Shown here: positions 25,201 to 40,200 of the stretch, piece by piece
How positions within the stretch are numbered: the stretch's first letter is position 1
Layout: every line of letters begins with the position of its first letter
From: Gavia stellata
Taxonomy: Eukaryota; Chordata; Aves; Gaviiformes; Gaviidae
Direction of reading: 5' to 3'
DNA: 64,000 nucleotides
Assembly: GCF_030936135.1 (NCBI RefSeq)
Contig: NC_082595.1
Span: 12,996,430-13,060,429, forward strand
Notes under the pieces: model-generated
What the model saw: only the letters and a program-made list of their open reading frames with translations
The model's database searches: none
What the model was told of the DNA's origin: nothing
Program-made: the position numbers and the translations under genes

Positions 25201-28200
25201 ATTTTTATTCATTAATAGTAGCAATCTTTACCTTCTAAAGTAATATGAAGATGATAGGTTTTTTCCTGTTATCAGAATAAAAAAGGTCACTCTTGTATTT
25301 AGAAAAGCCTTTTGGAATACAAGAAATTTACCCATTGGTAGGGCTTTCTACTAAAATGCATGTCCTAGTTGAAATAGTTTTAAAAAAACAACAAACAAAC
25401 AACAAAACAAACAAACACCATCCCACCACTCTCCCCCAAAAAAAGGGTATATAGCACCCGGTAGGGTAAGAGACACATACCGAGAAGTCATGGGTATCCT
25501 GCTCAGCTCAAGGGGATACATCTCCACAGGTTAAAAATTCCAGCATCAAGCTAACAAGTAAGTTCGGACTTCATATGCTGGAGAATGGATAGCAAAAAGC
25601 TGAGTCTCTAGGGCGGCCACTGTGATGTTTTAAGCAAGCAGATGCTCCCCATGAGTTGCAAGGAATTCAGGGTACAAAAAAGCCAAAGTACTTGTTTGTG
25701 TTCTGACCAAGAAGCAACACAACTCTGACAATGAAAAGTAACTATAAACTTCTAAGTTTGTAGCTTAACTTCTGTCACCTATTCCCTGTAAATATAGTTT
25801 TGCTAGTTTTCCTCTTTCTAGTGATCTCTTACTCTAGCTGTCCTGATCAACAGGGACAACATGCACAGGACAACAGTAAACAGTGACCTATGCATTCTTA
25901 GGGCCAATGTAAAGTGTAATACATCCTACACTTACTACGGAGCACTGTCCATTCTTGCTTGTGATATACAGGCACTTTCTAACAGTTTCATTTACTTTCA
26001 AGTAAAGGTGAACCTTTTTTATTTAGACTTTAAGTTCTTCAGGACAAGAGCTGTCTTTTGACACTTGTCTTGTCAGTGGACCCTGGTGTGTGATGGGGTT
26101 TTAGCTTATTACTAATTTTGATGTTAATGACGCTTGCCCAAGTGATAGCGTAATGGCCTTTGAAAACTGAGTCTGCATGAAATGAACCTTTAGTGTGATC
26201 CAGTACGATGATTTGATTACCTGTTACTGCAGAACAAATAAGAGAGCACTGTGATGACGAAGTACATGATATATGTCTGACATTATTAACAGGCTGCTTG
26301 ACTGAGTCCTCATTTAACCCTGATACTTATCCCTTGTATGATGCTGAAAGCTAGAGGTGCCCTACAACTTGAGCTAATGAGCTACAATGAGGAGGATCCA
26401 ATATTTTGTGAACCCACACATATCAGAGTTGAAGCCTGGTGCTTCCAAAGGAACTGAGTGTTTCTTATCAGGCTAATGGTTTATATTTAGATATTGTTGC
26501 ATATATTTCTGCTTAGACTGTACATTAGCTTTCAACCATGTCTCAGGAAGTGTGAGTTGGTGTGTTTCTGGAGTTCTTATGTTCTAGTAATACTATGAGA
26601 CAAGGAGACAACCTGTTTAATGATGGTGAAGGTAAAAATATGCCAGCAAAATGGAAGATGATGTCAATTCTAAGCTAGTCAGCTAAGTCTTGTGTATGTA
26701 TCTCCAGGTAATACATCAATAAATGGAACATCAAATCTATAATTTTCTTACATGTTAAGGAGATCCATTTAAATAGTTCAATAGTAAAGTCCATTTTTAT
26801 AGATCATTACTATTAAATCTTCATATCACAGCAATGTGTGTATCACAGCTATGGGTCTTATAGCTCTTTTCAGCTTTACATTAGAATGTGATGATATCAT
26901 GTTAAGCTGAAAAATACATCATGTTTACCGAATGAGTTTGTAAATATTTAAAAAAGGAAATTACAGATTTTAGAGGAAATTGATTTCAGTTGAACAATAG
27001 AGACCGTACTGAGATTGAGAATATGAAGCTGCGCAAAAATGGAGAGAACAGCTTGCAAGAAAACAGCCAGTGAATGTACAGGTAGTTACAGCCTCAACAG
27101 AGACCATCTAAGGAAGAGTTTGAACTTGCTGGGAGTACTGTACTTCTTATCACAATAAAGAGGAGAGGTAAAAGAGGGCTGCCGCTGGCCTACCAGGTAT
27201 ATGTGGGTTTATTTGCTTACCCCAAACTTGTATGTTACATGGAAGTTCCCCTTTCCCTACACCAGTGACATGCCTAAGCTTTCTTGTCAAGAAATCAGAT
27301 CATCTCATTCTCCCTGAGTGTTTCTTGAGCCCTACTGTCCCCAAGCTCTTCCCATAGCTCTCTTGTAAATCTTGTTTCTTCAATTTGTTGCAAAGGAAAA
27401 GAGCAATAAAGCACATGAAATACAATCTATCGAAATAGTGTCAACTATCAAACTGATTACATGTTCACTTTATGAAAAACTCTATTTTTTAGTGACATGC
27501 TATTCTTCACTTCTAGGCAGCACATTCTAGATGGAACAATCTTCAAATCTTTAAATCACCTTATATGTTCTTAGTAATTATGAAAGAACCTCCATCCTAA
27601 GTCACTGTGCTGCCTCAGAAACAGTCTGTCCCTGCATGCTGTGGCCTCATCTCCACACAAGGATGTGAGAAAGTCCCTTACCAATGGTGTGTCTCTCTGT
27701 AAAAGCAAAAGACATCCTTATCCAAAATGGAGCAGTTAGATCCTCTTTGTTTTGTTATCCTTTAACTGAACGTAAACTGGTCCAGACTAGGGATAAGGAG
27801 CTCATAAGTTATTTTAGAATTATGTATTCATTCATTTCTGACAACTTTCTAATCATCCTTTCCATCTCTTAAATACTATATGATAATGAATAGTTCTGAT
27901 GTGACTGTTTTGCAGCATTTCATGTTTAATTGCCAATGCCAGCAATCGTATATAGCCTGTGATGTTTTTCCCATATGTGCCTACCTAGTTCCTATGAAAG
28001 GTCTGCTTTATTCTCAATGTTAACAGAAATGTCAATGAGACTAGTAGGAGTTTAATACTTCTGCAAATAAAACCTGTGGACTGAGGGATGTAATTTCAGG
28101 CATCTGAGTTTGAAAAAAACAAGTAGTTAGCTCATTCCATATAAAAATCCAGAGTGAAAGCACTAACAGTGACCGATTACTTTGGGGTAGTTGGTTCATG

Positions 28201-31200
28201 TCACTGTTGTTGACTATAGATGCAGAAACATTTAGCTGAAAATTCAGCACTCACTTGGTGTAATCATACATTTCCCTGTCTAACTGTATTTGGTTTTGTA
28301 GCATGCCCTGAGAATTGGCATGACTGCTAATTTATGACTTGTCCCTGTAATTATTTCTAGGCCCATTTTAATTTGTGTTGTTAAATCTGTGCTGGAAACT
28401 AAGCAACAATTCTTTTTTTTCCTAATTGAAACAAAGAAGTTTGAGGAAAGGTTTGAAAAATATTTTTGTAATAAAGAAATATAACCTCTTCAAAAGGAGG
28501 TATCACCAGCCAGAAGGAAGGGAATAAATTAAAACAACAAAATTGCAAGATCTAGGCCATAATTCTATTTAAAAACTCTTCATGATATAGCTAGGTCATT
28601 GTAATTAAGAATGATAAATTGTATTGAGAAATACTGACCACTGTTCCAATCCTAAAATCAGGAATCTTAACTTTTGTTTCTGAATCTGCCTTTTCTATGA
28701 CTGTGGGCATTTCATTAATTGTCTTTATGCGTAACTTCTGCTTCCATAGAAGAGGAATGGGATATTTCATTATAACAAGTGCTGAGACCTCACTACATTT
28801 GTGAGACAAAGATTTGTACGGCTTATGTGAGCTATTACTACTAAATAGCTTTAGAAACACTAGTGAAAATGTCAGACTGACTCCATTAGTGAGTTTTCTG
28901 TTTCAGATGTTGCTGTCTGGGGAGCATTTAAGAGCGTAAGAAAGAAAGAAGCTACCTTATTAGAGAAGACATACCTGCTGTGAAACTGCTCTGAGCTTTA
29001 CAGCTCTTAAAATTATTAGATTTTTTTTTTCACTAAAGTCTGAAAAGAAACGAAAACAACTTTATAGGGCATTTCTTCCAATTTCCCTGATAGGTTTATT
29101 ATATACATTATGTACTAAAGTTCAGTAGTGACTTGGTTCCCATGGTGAAGCATTAGGAGAGCTCCTGGAGATTACAGTTTGTTCTGCCTCTCTTTGAGGA
29201 GACTCAGCTGAGAATATTGTGGGAGAGCAGACTTCTTCCAGGAGACTTTTCTTGTTTTTTGTTTGGTGACTGTTGTCATCAGCAGTTCTGGGCTCTGGGA
29301 ACCTAATGAACTACTTGGAGCATTCCTGGCTCCAGAGAATGTGCAGCTGTCAGTCCTGGGTTTTGGATGATATGTTGTAGTTTGGGATTAAAAAGTTTAG
29401 TAGAAGTTTTCATATGGCAAATTATTGCAGCCATACTCCAGACTCTGTAATTCTACTTTATTTGTGTATTAAATGTTGCTGACTTAGATCGGTTTGTCTG
29501 ACCTCTTCATCTCCAGTACTGGCTATATACTCACTGGGGACTGGTGTGGTGTGGAAAGTTGTTAAATATGAAGGGAGGGGAGATGGATGAAGCCAGTGAG
29601 AGGTTGCATGGTTATACAGGATTGGAGGTGTATATTAGATTATTCCCTTCTTCCACCTATGTACCCTTTGCAGTTCAGGTGAGCTTCAGGAGAGATATGA
29701 ACATGACTTAGAAGTTACTTAAAGGATTTAGGTATGATGGGATAAAGATGAACAGTGTATTTATGTGGTCATCTTTGCCAGAATAGAGACAATGAGGATG
29801 ATATGAAAAAGGAGTAGATTCAAGTTGTTGATAAAAGTTATAGAGACAGTGTCTCAGAGAATTGTACAACTATGGTGGGTCTAGACGGTTTAAAATGATT
29901 GACTCTCTGTATCGGTTTGAATACTGTCCTGTCCTGGAGACCTCCTGGTGGCTGTTCGCAAAATAAATTCCCTAGAGGAACCCTCGTTAATATCTAAATG
30001 CTCATATGCTGTTTATTTTAATACAAGAACTCAAAGCAGAAAGAAGTAACATGTTATAGAAGAGAAGGACCAATCTGTCTAGATATGCTGGAAGTCCTTA
30101 AAAGATGAGAGAAAAAAGTATCAAACATTCAGTTGTCTAAACAGCTTCATAGCAAATAAAACTTATTTCCAAAATCATCATTAAAAAACCCACAGTGACA
30201 GTACCCTCAGAATTGTTTTAATGTACCTACAACAGAAAGGCACAAATACTTATACAGTTATTTTAAGTTCAAAAGAATGGCCCTATGGCTCCAGTGTAAA
30301 TGAAGACAGAATTTCTTCCTCCCCTTGTTTTTATTTTTCTAAGGTAGTTTTAATTGAATTAATATTGCCCACTAGCCAGTTATCTTTGTTCTTTACATTT
30401 TTCTTATTTTCAGTTATTAACACTCTTCTCTTTTGATCTGCTTGTTTTTATACACCAGTGAAACAAGACTGAACAGCAAATACTGTCTACAGAGGTTGCC
30501 CTGGATTAGCTACAGAGGATGACAGTACAGGAGCTGATTTTTATAGCTCTGAGCTCACCCTTATAACTTGTTTAATAGCACTACTGAAACCAGAAAACAT
30601 TTGTTTATAGACCATGCCCTAGGCTGTATGGTATTCCTACTCCAACTGTCTGAAGAAAATGCTGAATTTTTCATACTCATTCAAGTCCTTAGGTTTTGTC
30701 TGCTCTGAATCACAAGCATAGAACTGTGCTGTATTCTAACAATACTAACCAGATTTTAAGTCCAGACTGTAAATTACCCTAGATACACCTAGAATCAATG
30801 AAAGTTTTGCTAGTGAAGTCACTACAGGAGTGGTTTTTTATTATGTATCTGTATGTCCACTGACAATAAAGCTTTTATGGGAATTAAAACTTCACTGATA
30901 ATTAGAAGTAGATTAAAAAATTTGGATAAACAAAAACCTGACATTCTACCTATGCCATTAATCTTAAAGATCATTTTTAAACAAGCCTAACTTGGGAAAA
31001 GTCTTTTATTGCACTTTTTCCTATCAAATCTCTCATAAAAGAAGCTTGGATTATTTCAGTGAGTATGGCAGGATAAACTTTTGAACTTCTGGATACTTTT
31101 GTGAACAATATTCAGCCATCACTGTTTATTAGAACTGGGGTTTGTCTGTCTGCACTGTCTCTTGTCCTCTTGACTATAAAATTGGGATGAAATAGAACCC

Positions 31201-34200
31201 TTGAGAGACTCTTGCTTCCAGTCTGATTCAGCTGAAAGTTGCAAGAATTGTTTTGATAACTGTGATTCCTCATGTCAAAAATTGTGTAAAGTAAACCAAA
31301 CCAACCTATTTTGAGTGTTCCATGTTTAGACTATATCCTGAATATATTCACCCTTATTGATAAAAGGAGGGGAGAGTTTTCTCAGGCTTTATCTCTACAT
31401 GTGGTAACAAAAGAGGTTAGTAATTCAGTATAAAACAGTTCCAGGGAAGATGCCTCAAGTAAGGATTGCATGCAGCATGTTTCTGATTGTATTTCACCTG
31501 ATGGTACTTGAGTCCCTCTTATAAAAATGTATCCTTTTAATAGCTACTGCTGTCTTTTCATATATTCTGAGTACCCTGCTTTCAGAGGGACTTGCCCTAC
31601 TGTTGGCTGAGCCAGAAACCATAAATAAATCAAGAACAATTCTGGACTTAGGGTTTTTTTGTGTGTGGTGGGTTTTTTAAAGCAATTGGAGCTTGATTGA
31701 TTCCATTTATAGCTTTCCTCTATGAGTGAGCTGCAATCAAGGGTTTCTTTCAAGATGTTTTTCTTCAATTTTATTCCATTTCTCTCTAAAAAGGGAAGGC
31801 ACCAGTTCAGGCTTATGCAGAGATGAACCTGAGAGCGCTTCAGCTGGCACTTTTAAACTAAGAGGATTCTGGATTTTCAGAAGAGAAACTGAAAGAAGAG
31901 GCTGAAACCCAGTCCTCTGCATAGGCCAGCTCAAATCTTGTTAAAATGTCTTCAGTGAAATGTCATGAGAACCTGGTGGTAGCTTGTTATATGTGACAAG
32001 TGTCATGCTGGTTGTTGAATTTTTTAAGGGGGAAAAAAAAAAAAAAGAGCTGCTGAGGGAATAAATCCAGAGCATTATTTCTCTATCAGTTGGGTATGGC
32101 TCCAGAAGGAACATATTACCAGCTTACTCATCTCAGTCAAACTTTGTTTGATTCTTTTTTTTTTTTTTAACACAAGTCTTGCTGACAGTTACAGGAACTG
32201 CTAGCTAAAACTTCTGTAGCTAAACATCTGGGGTATTTTCCTCATGTATAAGACATCACTGAGACTTTGAACTTCTTATTGTCCATGAGAACTGAAAATT
32301 GGAAAAATGGAGCTGTTCCCCAGGCTGAAAGCCTGCCATTGTACCTTGTTGACTGCTTTTTGCTTATAGCAAGAGTTAAGCCAAGAGCATGTCAAGTATT
32401 TGTTGTCTTGACTTAGTGGCTAATCCAGGAGGAGAATACATTCAGGGGGAAAAATATGTATTGAGCTCTGAGCAAAATAACCACGTTTACTTGATATTTT
32501 TTTTGTCTTGAAAAAAACCTTTTTTCAGCTTTAATGGAAGTCTCTCATGCCTTTTGGCCTTTTTACAGCTTTTGAATAAATTACAAGGAAAGAGCTTCTG
32601 TACTAGATTTATCAATAACAATTTCTCAGTGTTCTGTGTTTAAAAGAAAAAAGTATCATAGCTTCTGATTGATTGTCAGGTTTGTTCTTTAGCTCTAATC
32701 TTCTGCAAAAATATTAACAATATAAATATTTAATGTTCTTTTTTTCTGCACTGATATAACTAATTTGCTCTTAGCTCAGACTGGTGAGGGATGCTTATTG
32801 GAAATCACTGTATTGAACAAGGATAGTATGTGTGAGATGGTATTGTTTTTATTACAGCAGCATCTAGAGGCTTCATCTGAAATTATATTTCCTCTGCTCA
32901 ACACTGTATGAACACACAGTGAGAGACAGTACCTGCACTACCTAGCCCCCCTCTCCCCCCACCCCCGCAAAAAAACCCCAAAAGCAACAAAAAACAAACC
33001 AACAACACCCAAATATGTCACACAAGTGACATTCTCAAATTCAAATAAACACATTTTGATGGTGCATATAAAGAAAAGTAAGATCTTGGAGATGACAACA
33101 TTTTGTTTGTAAGAAACACAGAGCCTTTTTCTGAGAAGTACATTTCCTAGTCAGTCAAAGAGCCAATTCCAAAAGCTGATTCAGCTGCCAAGTCTTTCAG
33201 GCAGTGTTTCTGACTGGCTTACCATTTCCTAATTGCAAGGGCTTGTAAGGTTGCTATCCCATACATAGGACTCTTCTATGAACTCTTCATTTTGGGGACA
33301 ATGATTTAGTCAACTATTTTCAAGAAAAGTGATGTTCATGACAAAAAAAAATCTTTCCCTGCTTTTAGGATGTGAGTAACAACTTTGTTCCATTATGGAT
33401 TGAGACAGCAGGCACTGACATTTTTATGGTGATTATCAAGCTGAGAAATGGGATAGATGTAGAAATAATGTTTCGCTAGAACTTTTGTCTCTAATAGAGT
33501 AATTCATAAAAATCAATATGGAGATTAAGGACAACTGGTTCCAAAAACTTCTTAGAAAGGGGAACTAAAATTTATCTTTAACTTGTGGCAAGAAATATGG
33601 AATTTAAGTTATGGGTGTGACTGAAAGATGACATTAAAGTTTGTCATGTAGTTGTAAGAGTAGCATAGCTGGGATGTTATGGGTGTGCACATGCAGTGCA
33701 CCTGAGCCATAAATTTTCTGCTTTGTGCAGCACGTCCCCCAGTCATTCACCTGCACAGATGAGACAATAGACTGCTTTGAAACAATAAACCTAGTTGAGC
33801 AATGGGATTGACTGAACGGGTGGCCTTCACAACAGCATTTGGCTAACTGGTGCAGGAACTCCAGGTGGGAGTCTCAGGCTGTCCTGGAGGTCCCACAGGC
33901 AGCTACTGCTGTGCTTATGCTGATTTGTACTTTTTTGTGTGTCAATTAAGAACCTGGCAATGTCATGGAGACTCTCCAGGTACTTCCTGCAGCAAAACTG
34001 ACCAGGTTGCACCTAACGAAAACACTTGCAAATGGTCCATAGAAACTGTTCCTGCAGGTGCAGAAATGATCACATAATGTAGTCTTTTCTACATAGTTAA
34101 GACAGGTGGGTGGTATTTTGTGCATAGTTTATGTTAACCAATAGCAATGGATGAGGTACATGCTGTATGTTCATGTAGAGCTGTGGGTCAACAGGATTGT

Positions 34201-37200
34201 GAGATTTTAGCAAAATGTGTTTCCCACTGAAGGTGCCATTGCAAGTATCCTTGCAATAGAGACTTCAGTTGCCATACAGAAAGCATCCATCACGTTTGAG
34301 AGATCTGATTCCTAAAGATACTAATAAATTAGTTTTCTTTAACAGTTACTCTCTCTGTGTCCTATGTCTCTGTCCAACAGACTCAAGAGTGGAGTTCAGA
34401 GTGAAGTATCTGCTCCAGTGTGGACACTGCAAACACTATCCACAAACAGAGGCAAAATAAAAAATAGGGCAAGAAAGCATGGAAATAAAATGTTTAATGG
34501 ATCAGACCCTACGTGAACTAAAAGTACCTGTCTTTCTCTAGGTGTTCTTATTTCCCAAGGATAGATCACAGTGTATAGTTATAGGTAAAGGAGTACAAGT
34601 AGGTATAGAGTGCGTAGACTGAACTCATAAAAATCTCATTCTGAACAGTCAGAAATTAAATTTTGTTATATAAGACTTGAATGGCATGCAAGGGTAGAGA
34701 TATTGAGATTTCACACTGTACAGTTACCTGATAGGTCGTTATGATGGCATCACATGAACACCCAAGATGCTGTTGGCAATCATGTATATGGATTTTATTT
34801 GTGGTTGGGAAATAATTCCTTTCATTACTCCAAAGTAACTTTAATTTACATAATCAGAAAGAAAAACAGAAACTTAGTCATTTTATGTGGAGAGAATCAT
34901 TGCTGTTCAATCAGGTACAATAATTGTTGTAATTCTGAAATTAATTTGCATTACCTGGATTTGGTTTTCCAGTTTGATATTGTCTTGAATTGAAAAACCT
35001 GGAATAATAAACATTTAAACACCAGTAAAAAGTCACGTTCATGTTCTGTAGGTTAACGAAGACTAGGCAGTAATAGTAGCCATTAAGCTTTGTGCTGAGA
35101 ATGGATATGCCAGATCCTCAGCTACTATCACATGTATTCAGCAGGGCTATAATTATTTTATTGACAGAGGGTTTGTCTGAAAGTCCTCCAAAATTCATGT
35201 CACTAAACAATTTTCTTGTTCACCTTTAGCAACCGTTTAACAAATTGATTAGTTAATTGATGACATTTACACATTTCTTAGAAAGCAGCTCTCTACCAAA
35301 TTTGCCAGTCCTGATTTTTCATGAATAATATCGATTAAAAGTACTTAGATTAAAGCAAGAGTGAAAGAAGCCCTAAGGCAATTTAGTGTTTTACCTAGTT
35401 AACCTAGCATTAATTCAGTGTTAATTTTTAATTCAATTCTTTTTGCACGTAACAGCAGTGTCCTTTTACTTGTTCAAAAAGTGTGTTCCAGATAGGTGTG
35501 GGGAACACTTGTTTTTGATAATTTTTTAAATCTGATTTAATGAGTTTTTGGGGTATACAAGTTATGATTAAAAATTTGTAAAACACCAATTACCAAGTCT
35601 ATGTAAAATGCAGCATAAATAGAAAATTAACTATGTAAATCACAGACTGATGAAGATCTATTAGGTCGTTTTAACCATTCTTTTAAAATTTACACAGAAA
35701 AAAGCTTACTCTTGAATTATTGGTATAAGTTGAGTGCCGAGATCTTCACAGTGAAACCATTTTTCAAAGAGGACATTAGTTGATTCTCCAACATAGTATC
35801 TGACAAAGTAAAAACATTAGTCAATCCTTTTATTACCTAACAGATCAGGCAGTTTCAGTCTTTTCAAGAAAACAGCTACTTGATGTTGTGTAAGAGTGTG
35901 TTATTCTCAAGCCTGGTGTACTTTATTCTAAAGAATGATTTTTTTTTTTTTTAGGAAAGCTTTCTGTTTCCCTGGTTAGCTGACTTGGTGGGTGGGGTGC
36001 TCAAACTTCTATGGAGGGCCTTGCAGGTCTGCTGATCAACCACAGAGAAGTCACCAAATTCTTTTAGCAAACTTTCCATATTTATTCCTGGAAATGATTG
36101 GAGCCATAGTCCCTTGGGACCAATAACTCTCACTTTGGATGTAGTTACTGCAAAAATAACTGGCCCCAAATACCATTTCCAGTAACTGCTTCCATGCAGC
36201 TATGAGATAAATGCTCATATTTAAGAGAGTCATCTTGCTTATTGCCCATGCATGGACTGATAAGAAAACAAGGTGGCTTATGGACTTGTTTGCAAAAAAT
36301 AAATGGTTGTCAGCTGTGTAAATTTGGGAAGTGTTGTTTAGCTCACCCCTCTGAAAAGGAACTTAGTGCTTTACTTGCATTACTTTATGTGTTAACAAAT
36401 AAATTAATTGTGCTGAGATCAACAGGTCAAGGCTGCTGTAATCTATGGAATGGCAAATAAAGAATGTACCTACAGATTTAAAAAAGACTGCATGGGCTGG
36501 CAAGGGAGTGATGCTCCAGTACAGTCACTCATATTGCGACTGATTGTAAATAGGTCCTATGTGTCCTTTGGGTTAAAGTCACTGGAATGTGTGTTTGAAG
36601 AGGGAAACAAGGCTTATATAATCATACTGTACATATTTGTGTATTCATGTCTGTCTTATGTATCTATATACATATTGCCCAGAAACTTACTAAGAGCTCC
36701 CTGGCTCCTCAACTTTTGCAAAAACAAGACCGTAATGTTATTAATGCCTCTAACATGCAAAAAGCTGTGCTACAAGCACAATTTTTGAACACAGATAATC
36801 TACAGAGAAGAGAGATGTTAAAATGTCTCAGGTGGGAAAAGGCTTTGCAGCTGGGAAGGACTTTGCACCTTACTGGGTGTTAAAGAATCCAACCACACAA
36901 CTAATATAAAACTTAGTTGTTTCTGTACTTGTTTGTCATAGGATTAAGATTAGCTAGTGCATTTTTCTTATAGTACAAAGCATATAATCATTACTTAGGC
37001 TGACACACTGGGGCAGACTACTTAATCTTCACTTGTACAATAATCAGCATGCTGGGGGCTCTGATTTATGACTGTGGCTTGTAGGCATGATAAATAATGG
37101 AACAGTAACGTAATATTAGACATTGAGTCAGCATACTTGAAAGTTTTATTATGACTTCCTCTTTGTACAGTCTTTGCTGCAGGTGGCTGGGAGTGCGAAA

Positions 37201-40200
37201 AGTTTGAGAAGATTAGAGGTTCTGGTTGTAAATCCCCATGTCTCCCAGGAGCACACAGAGAGACAATGTAGGTTCAAAAGTATGACATGATTGTTCATTT
37301 CCAAAACTTCAGGTGTCTTTGTTCATAATGTCAGTGTGAAAACAAGGACACTAAAAACCCCTAAGTGATTTATTTTCAGGCACTTGATTAGATATTTTCA
37401 ATTAAGAGTGTGCTTTGTTAATCTAATTATTTTTTCCACCTGCAAACCATATGGTAGCTTTTAATTTAATTTCTCCACAAGAGCATGACTATATTGGAGT
37501 GCAGATCTCTAGATCTACCTGGGATCCCTAAAAAGGCATTCGGCATCTCTCTAACTCATACCATTCACAGACTTCATGTACAAGGTAGAGATTTTATCTA
37601 AAGTTACCTAAAGATATTTATGTTCCTTTATTACAAATAAACATTTGTATCTGAATCACTGGCCAATTGTTTCTAGCTCAAAATATCTTTTTAATAATGT
37701 TAGTGCTCACGATCCACAGACCTGCAATGAAAGGAAAAAAAGGGACAAGTGCATAGATGAATGATGTTTTAAATGAACTGGATTTGTCTTTAGATTGGAA
37801 TCCAATCAGGTGGGTTTTTTGAATGGTCCCTTTCTTAGTTTCTTACTTCTTTAGCCTTTTTTGTTTGAATGAAAAACTGTATCTTTCTAGCTCCACATAT
37901 TAGCAGTCTTCCTGCTGTGACACCACCCATGCAACAATCAAAACTGTAGGCAAAAAGACAGAAACAGTACATTACAGATATTAGGACAGTTTTAAATCTT
38001 TATAAATTACATGAATAGCTATAAACTCTCTTTGTTCAGTTGTATCTGGTTAATATCAAAACAGCTTTTCTAACTCGGCCAATGTTACTGCTGTGTCTTG
38101 CTGCCTTATACTTATGAATTCTGTATGACCACAGGACAAGGCTTAGTCCTGCTCCCACTAGAATACAAAGTAAAGCTTTCATTTCTTTGAAGATGTTGTT
38201 CTCACAAGGCAATAAAAGCTAGGCAGAGGTGTGTACAATGTAGAGGGGCTAGTGTTAAGAAAATGGACTTTTGTCTCCAGCTTCCCACACACTTGCCAAA
38301 AAAGCTCTTCTTCATCTTTTTGCTTTCAGTGCTTACAAAGGAATTAATGTTCTGCTTGCCACAATTGATAAAAAAAATCTTTTTTGATTTGTGTTGTTAC
38401 AGAGCTGAGAATTTTTTAAAACTTAACGTGATAGTAGTAGGCAACACATAAGTAGATAGCTGTAACCACAACATGCATTTAAGACATTTCAACATGTTCC
38501 TTGTTTAACTAAATCAAATGCTAAATGAGATCTCTGTTTATGTGTCTATAGATAAATAGATGTGTGGATAAAATTAGTACAAAATTGCCAGGGTGAATCT
38601 GATAAATTATCAGGAAAGTAAAATACAGTATTAAGTTGACATGAGAAATCAGTTTATATTACGAATCCTAAGAGATTAGCCAACAGTTTATACTTCACCT
38701 GAGACCATCAATTTCTGTCTTTAATCTTTCCCTCTCAATCACAAGACCCACAGTGTCTGCGTATCTCTGAGGAGAATGAGGTATCCTAGCAGGTAGGAGG
38801 AACATCTGTTCAAAAAAATGGGAAAGCATCAGTGTCAGGAAGTCTTTCTTCTTTGTGTTGTCCTTTCCCTGACCCCCAACCTGCAAAATCCTCTGTTCCT
38901 TGCCCCACTTTTCCCCTACTCTTTTTTGATCCTGTGTTGCTCATTTGCAGCTGCAGCTGCTTTGGTACCAACAGCCCAGCAGATACTGTTTCTTGCTTTC
39001 TCAGTGAATGATGACAATTGACTCTGCAATCAGCACTGCCTTTATGGCAGTCAGGTGCTCTTCTCCCGGTTTTGATCATCATTGCTAGACACAATTGAAA
39101 TGAAAATCTGACCAGTTACTCATCAGGAATTTATAAATTTACTGCAATTTCTGAGTAGCAGAAATGGAAATAAAAAGCAAGTTTGTCAGCTCAAGAAAAT
39201 GTCTAAACTGATCAACCACATGTATCCCTCCAACACAGTGAGCACCTGTGATTGCATGATGAGGTTATTCTCTCCAGAAATAATTAACAAATATAAGGGG
39301 CTGCTTACTCATGCAAGTGACAAAGTGAATAGGCCACACTTGTTTGGGAGGAGTCTATTACAGAAGTTTGAGAATAAAGCTTTTTCTAGAAGCTATCCGA
39401 CTATGTAGGAAGGTGGTAAGCCTGTACTGTTCTTCAGCGCTACAGATCTCTTAGCGAAGGTTGGGCAAGCCACACCAATTTCTCTGTCTGCAAAGCAGAG
39501 CTAATGATAGTGCCTCACCAGGACTAGTGTCAGTCTTTCCACTAAGTATATTGTGTGCTCCTTTTCATTAATGCTTCTGGTACATGCCAAGATTTCAGCT
39601 GGATGTACTTCTCCAGTGTAAAGTGTATTACCAGAATCTTACCGTCTATAGGTTTGAAAACATAGATCTGTTTCTTCATTGAAAATGTCGTAATACTTTT
39701 AATGACATCAAGCTATTGGGTCTAATATGTGTCTTCCATTTTAAAGGCTGGCCCCGCTAGATCTAATAATCCTTTCAAAGACTGAGTGCAGTTCAAGCTT
39801 GTGACAATAATAATGAGTGGCAGTTGTAGCACATCTAATAACTTGTAGTAATACCAAGTAAAATATCTAGTCACGCTCTCATTAAGAGCACTGCAATCTA
39901 TGCTTTAGCAAGCCCGCTACTATAAGGAAAAACACTGAGTGCAGCTGGATACATTTTATCCATAAATTGCTCTTTTAAAACTGTTCTCATATTGTGATGG
40001 TTGCAAAGGCTAGCTGTGAGGACTAAAGAAGGCTGAAAATAGCTGAATCTCTTAACTTCCTAAGTTCTAGGCAGTTCACTTAATGGTCTGTTTTGGTGGG
40101 TAGGCAGTATGTACTTGACAATGTGTAAATAAGACTGATCCACTTGAATTCACATGGCAGACTCCATGCCATGCAGGGGAATAAGAAGTCCTCTCAGTGT

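Larger units (their letters stand above)
23302..34954 (-). other. HAAO intron 6 (11.65 kb)
   Basis: The largest intron, AT-rich, with the exact 33-bp tandem duplication and two low-complexity tracts. No nested gene or RNA was recognised on either strand. Confidence 0.85.

Noticed and set aside
28591-28860. Frame containing [12 protein letters not shown], first considered as HAAO exon 6
   Set aside because: It lacks suitable splice sites and phase. The true exon at 34955-34998 matches far better and fits in frame.
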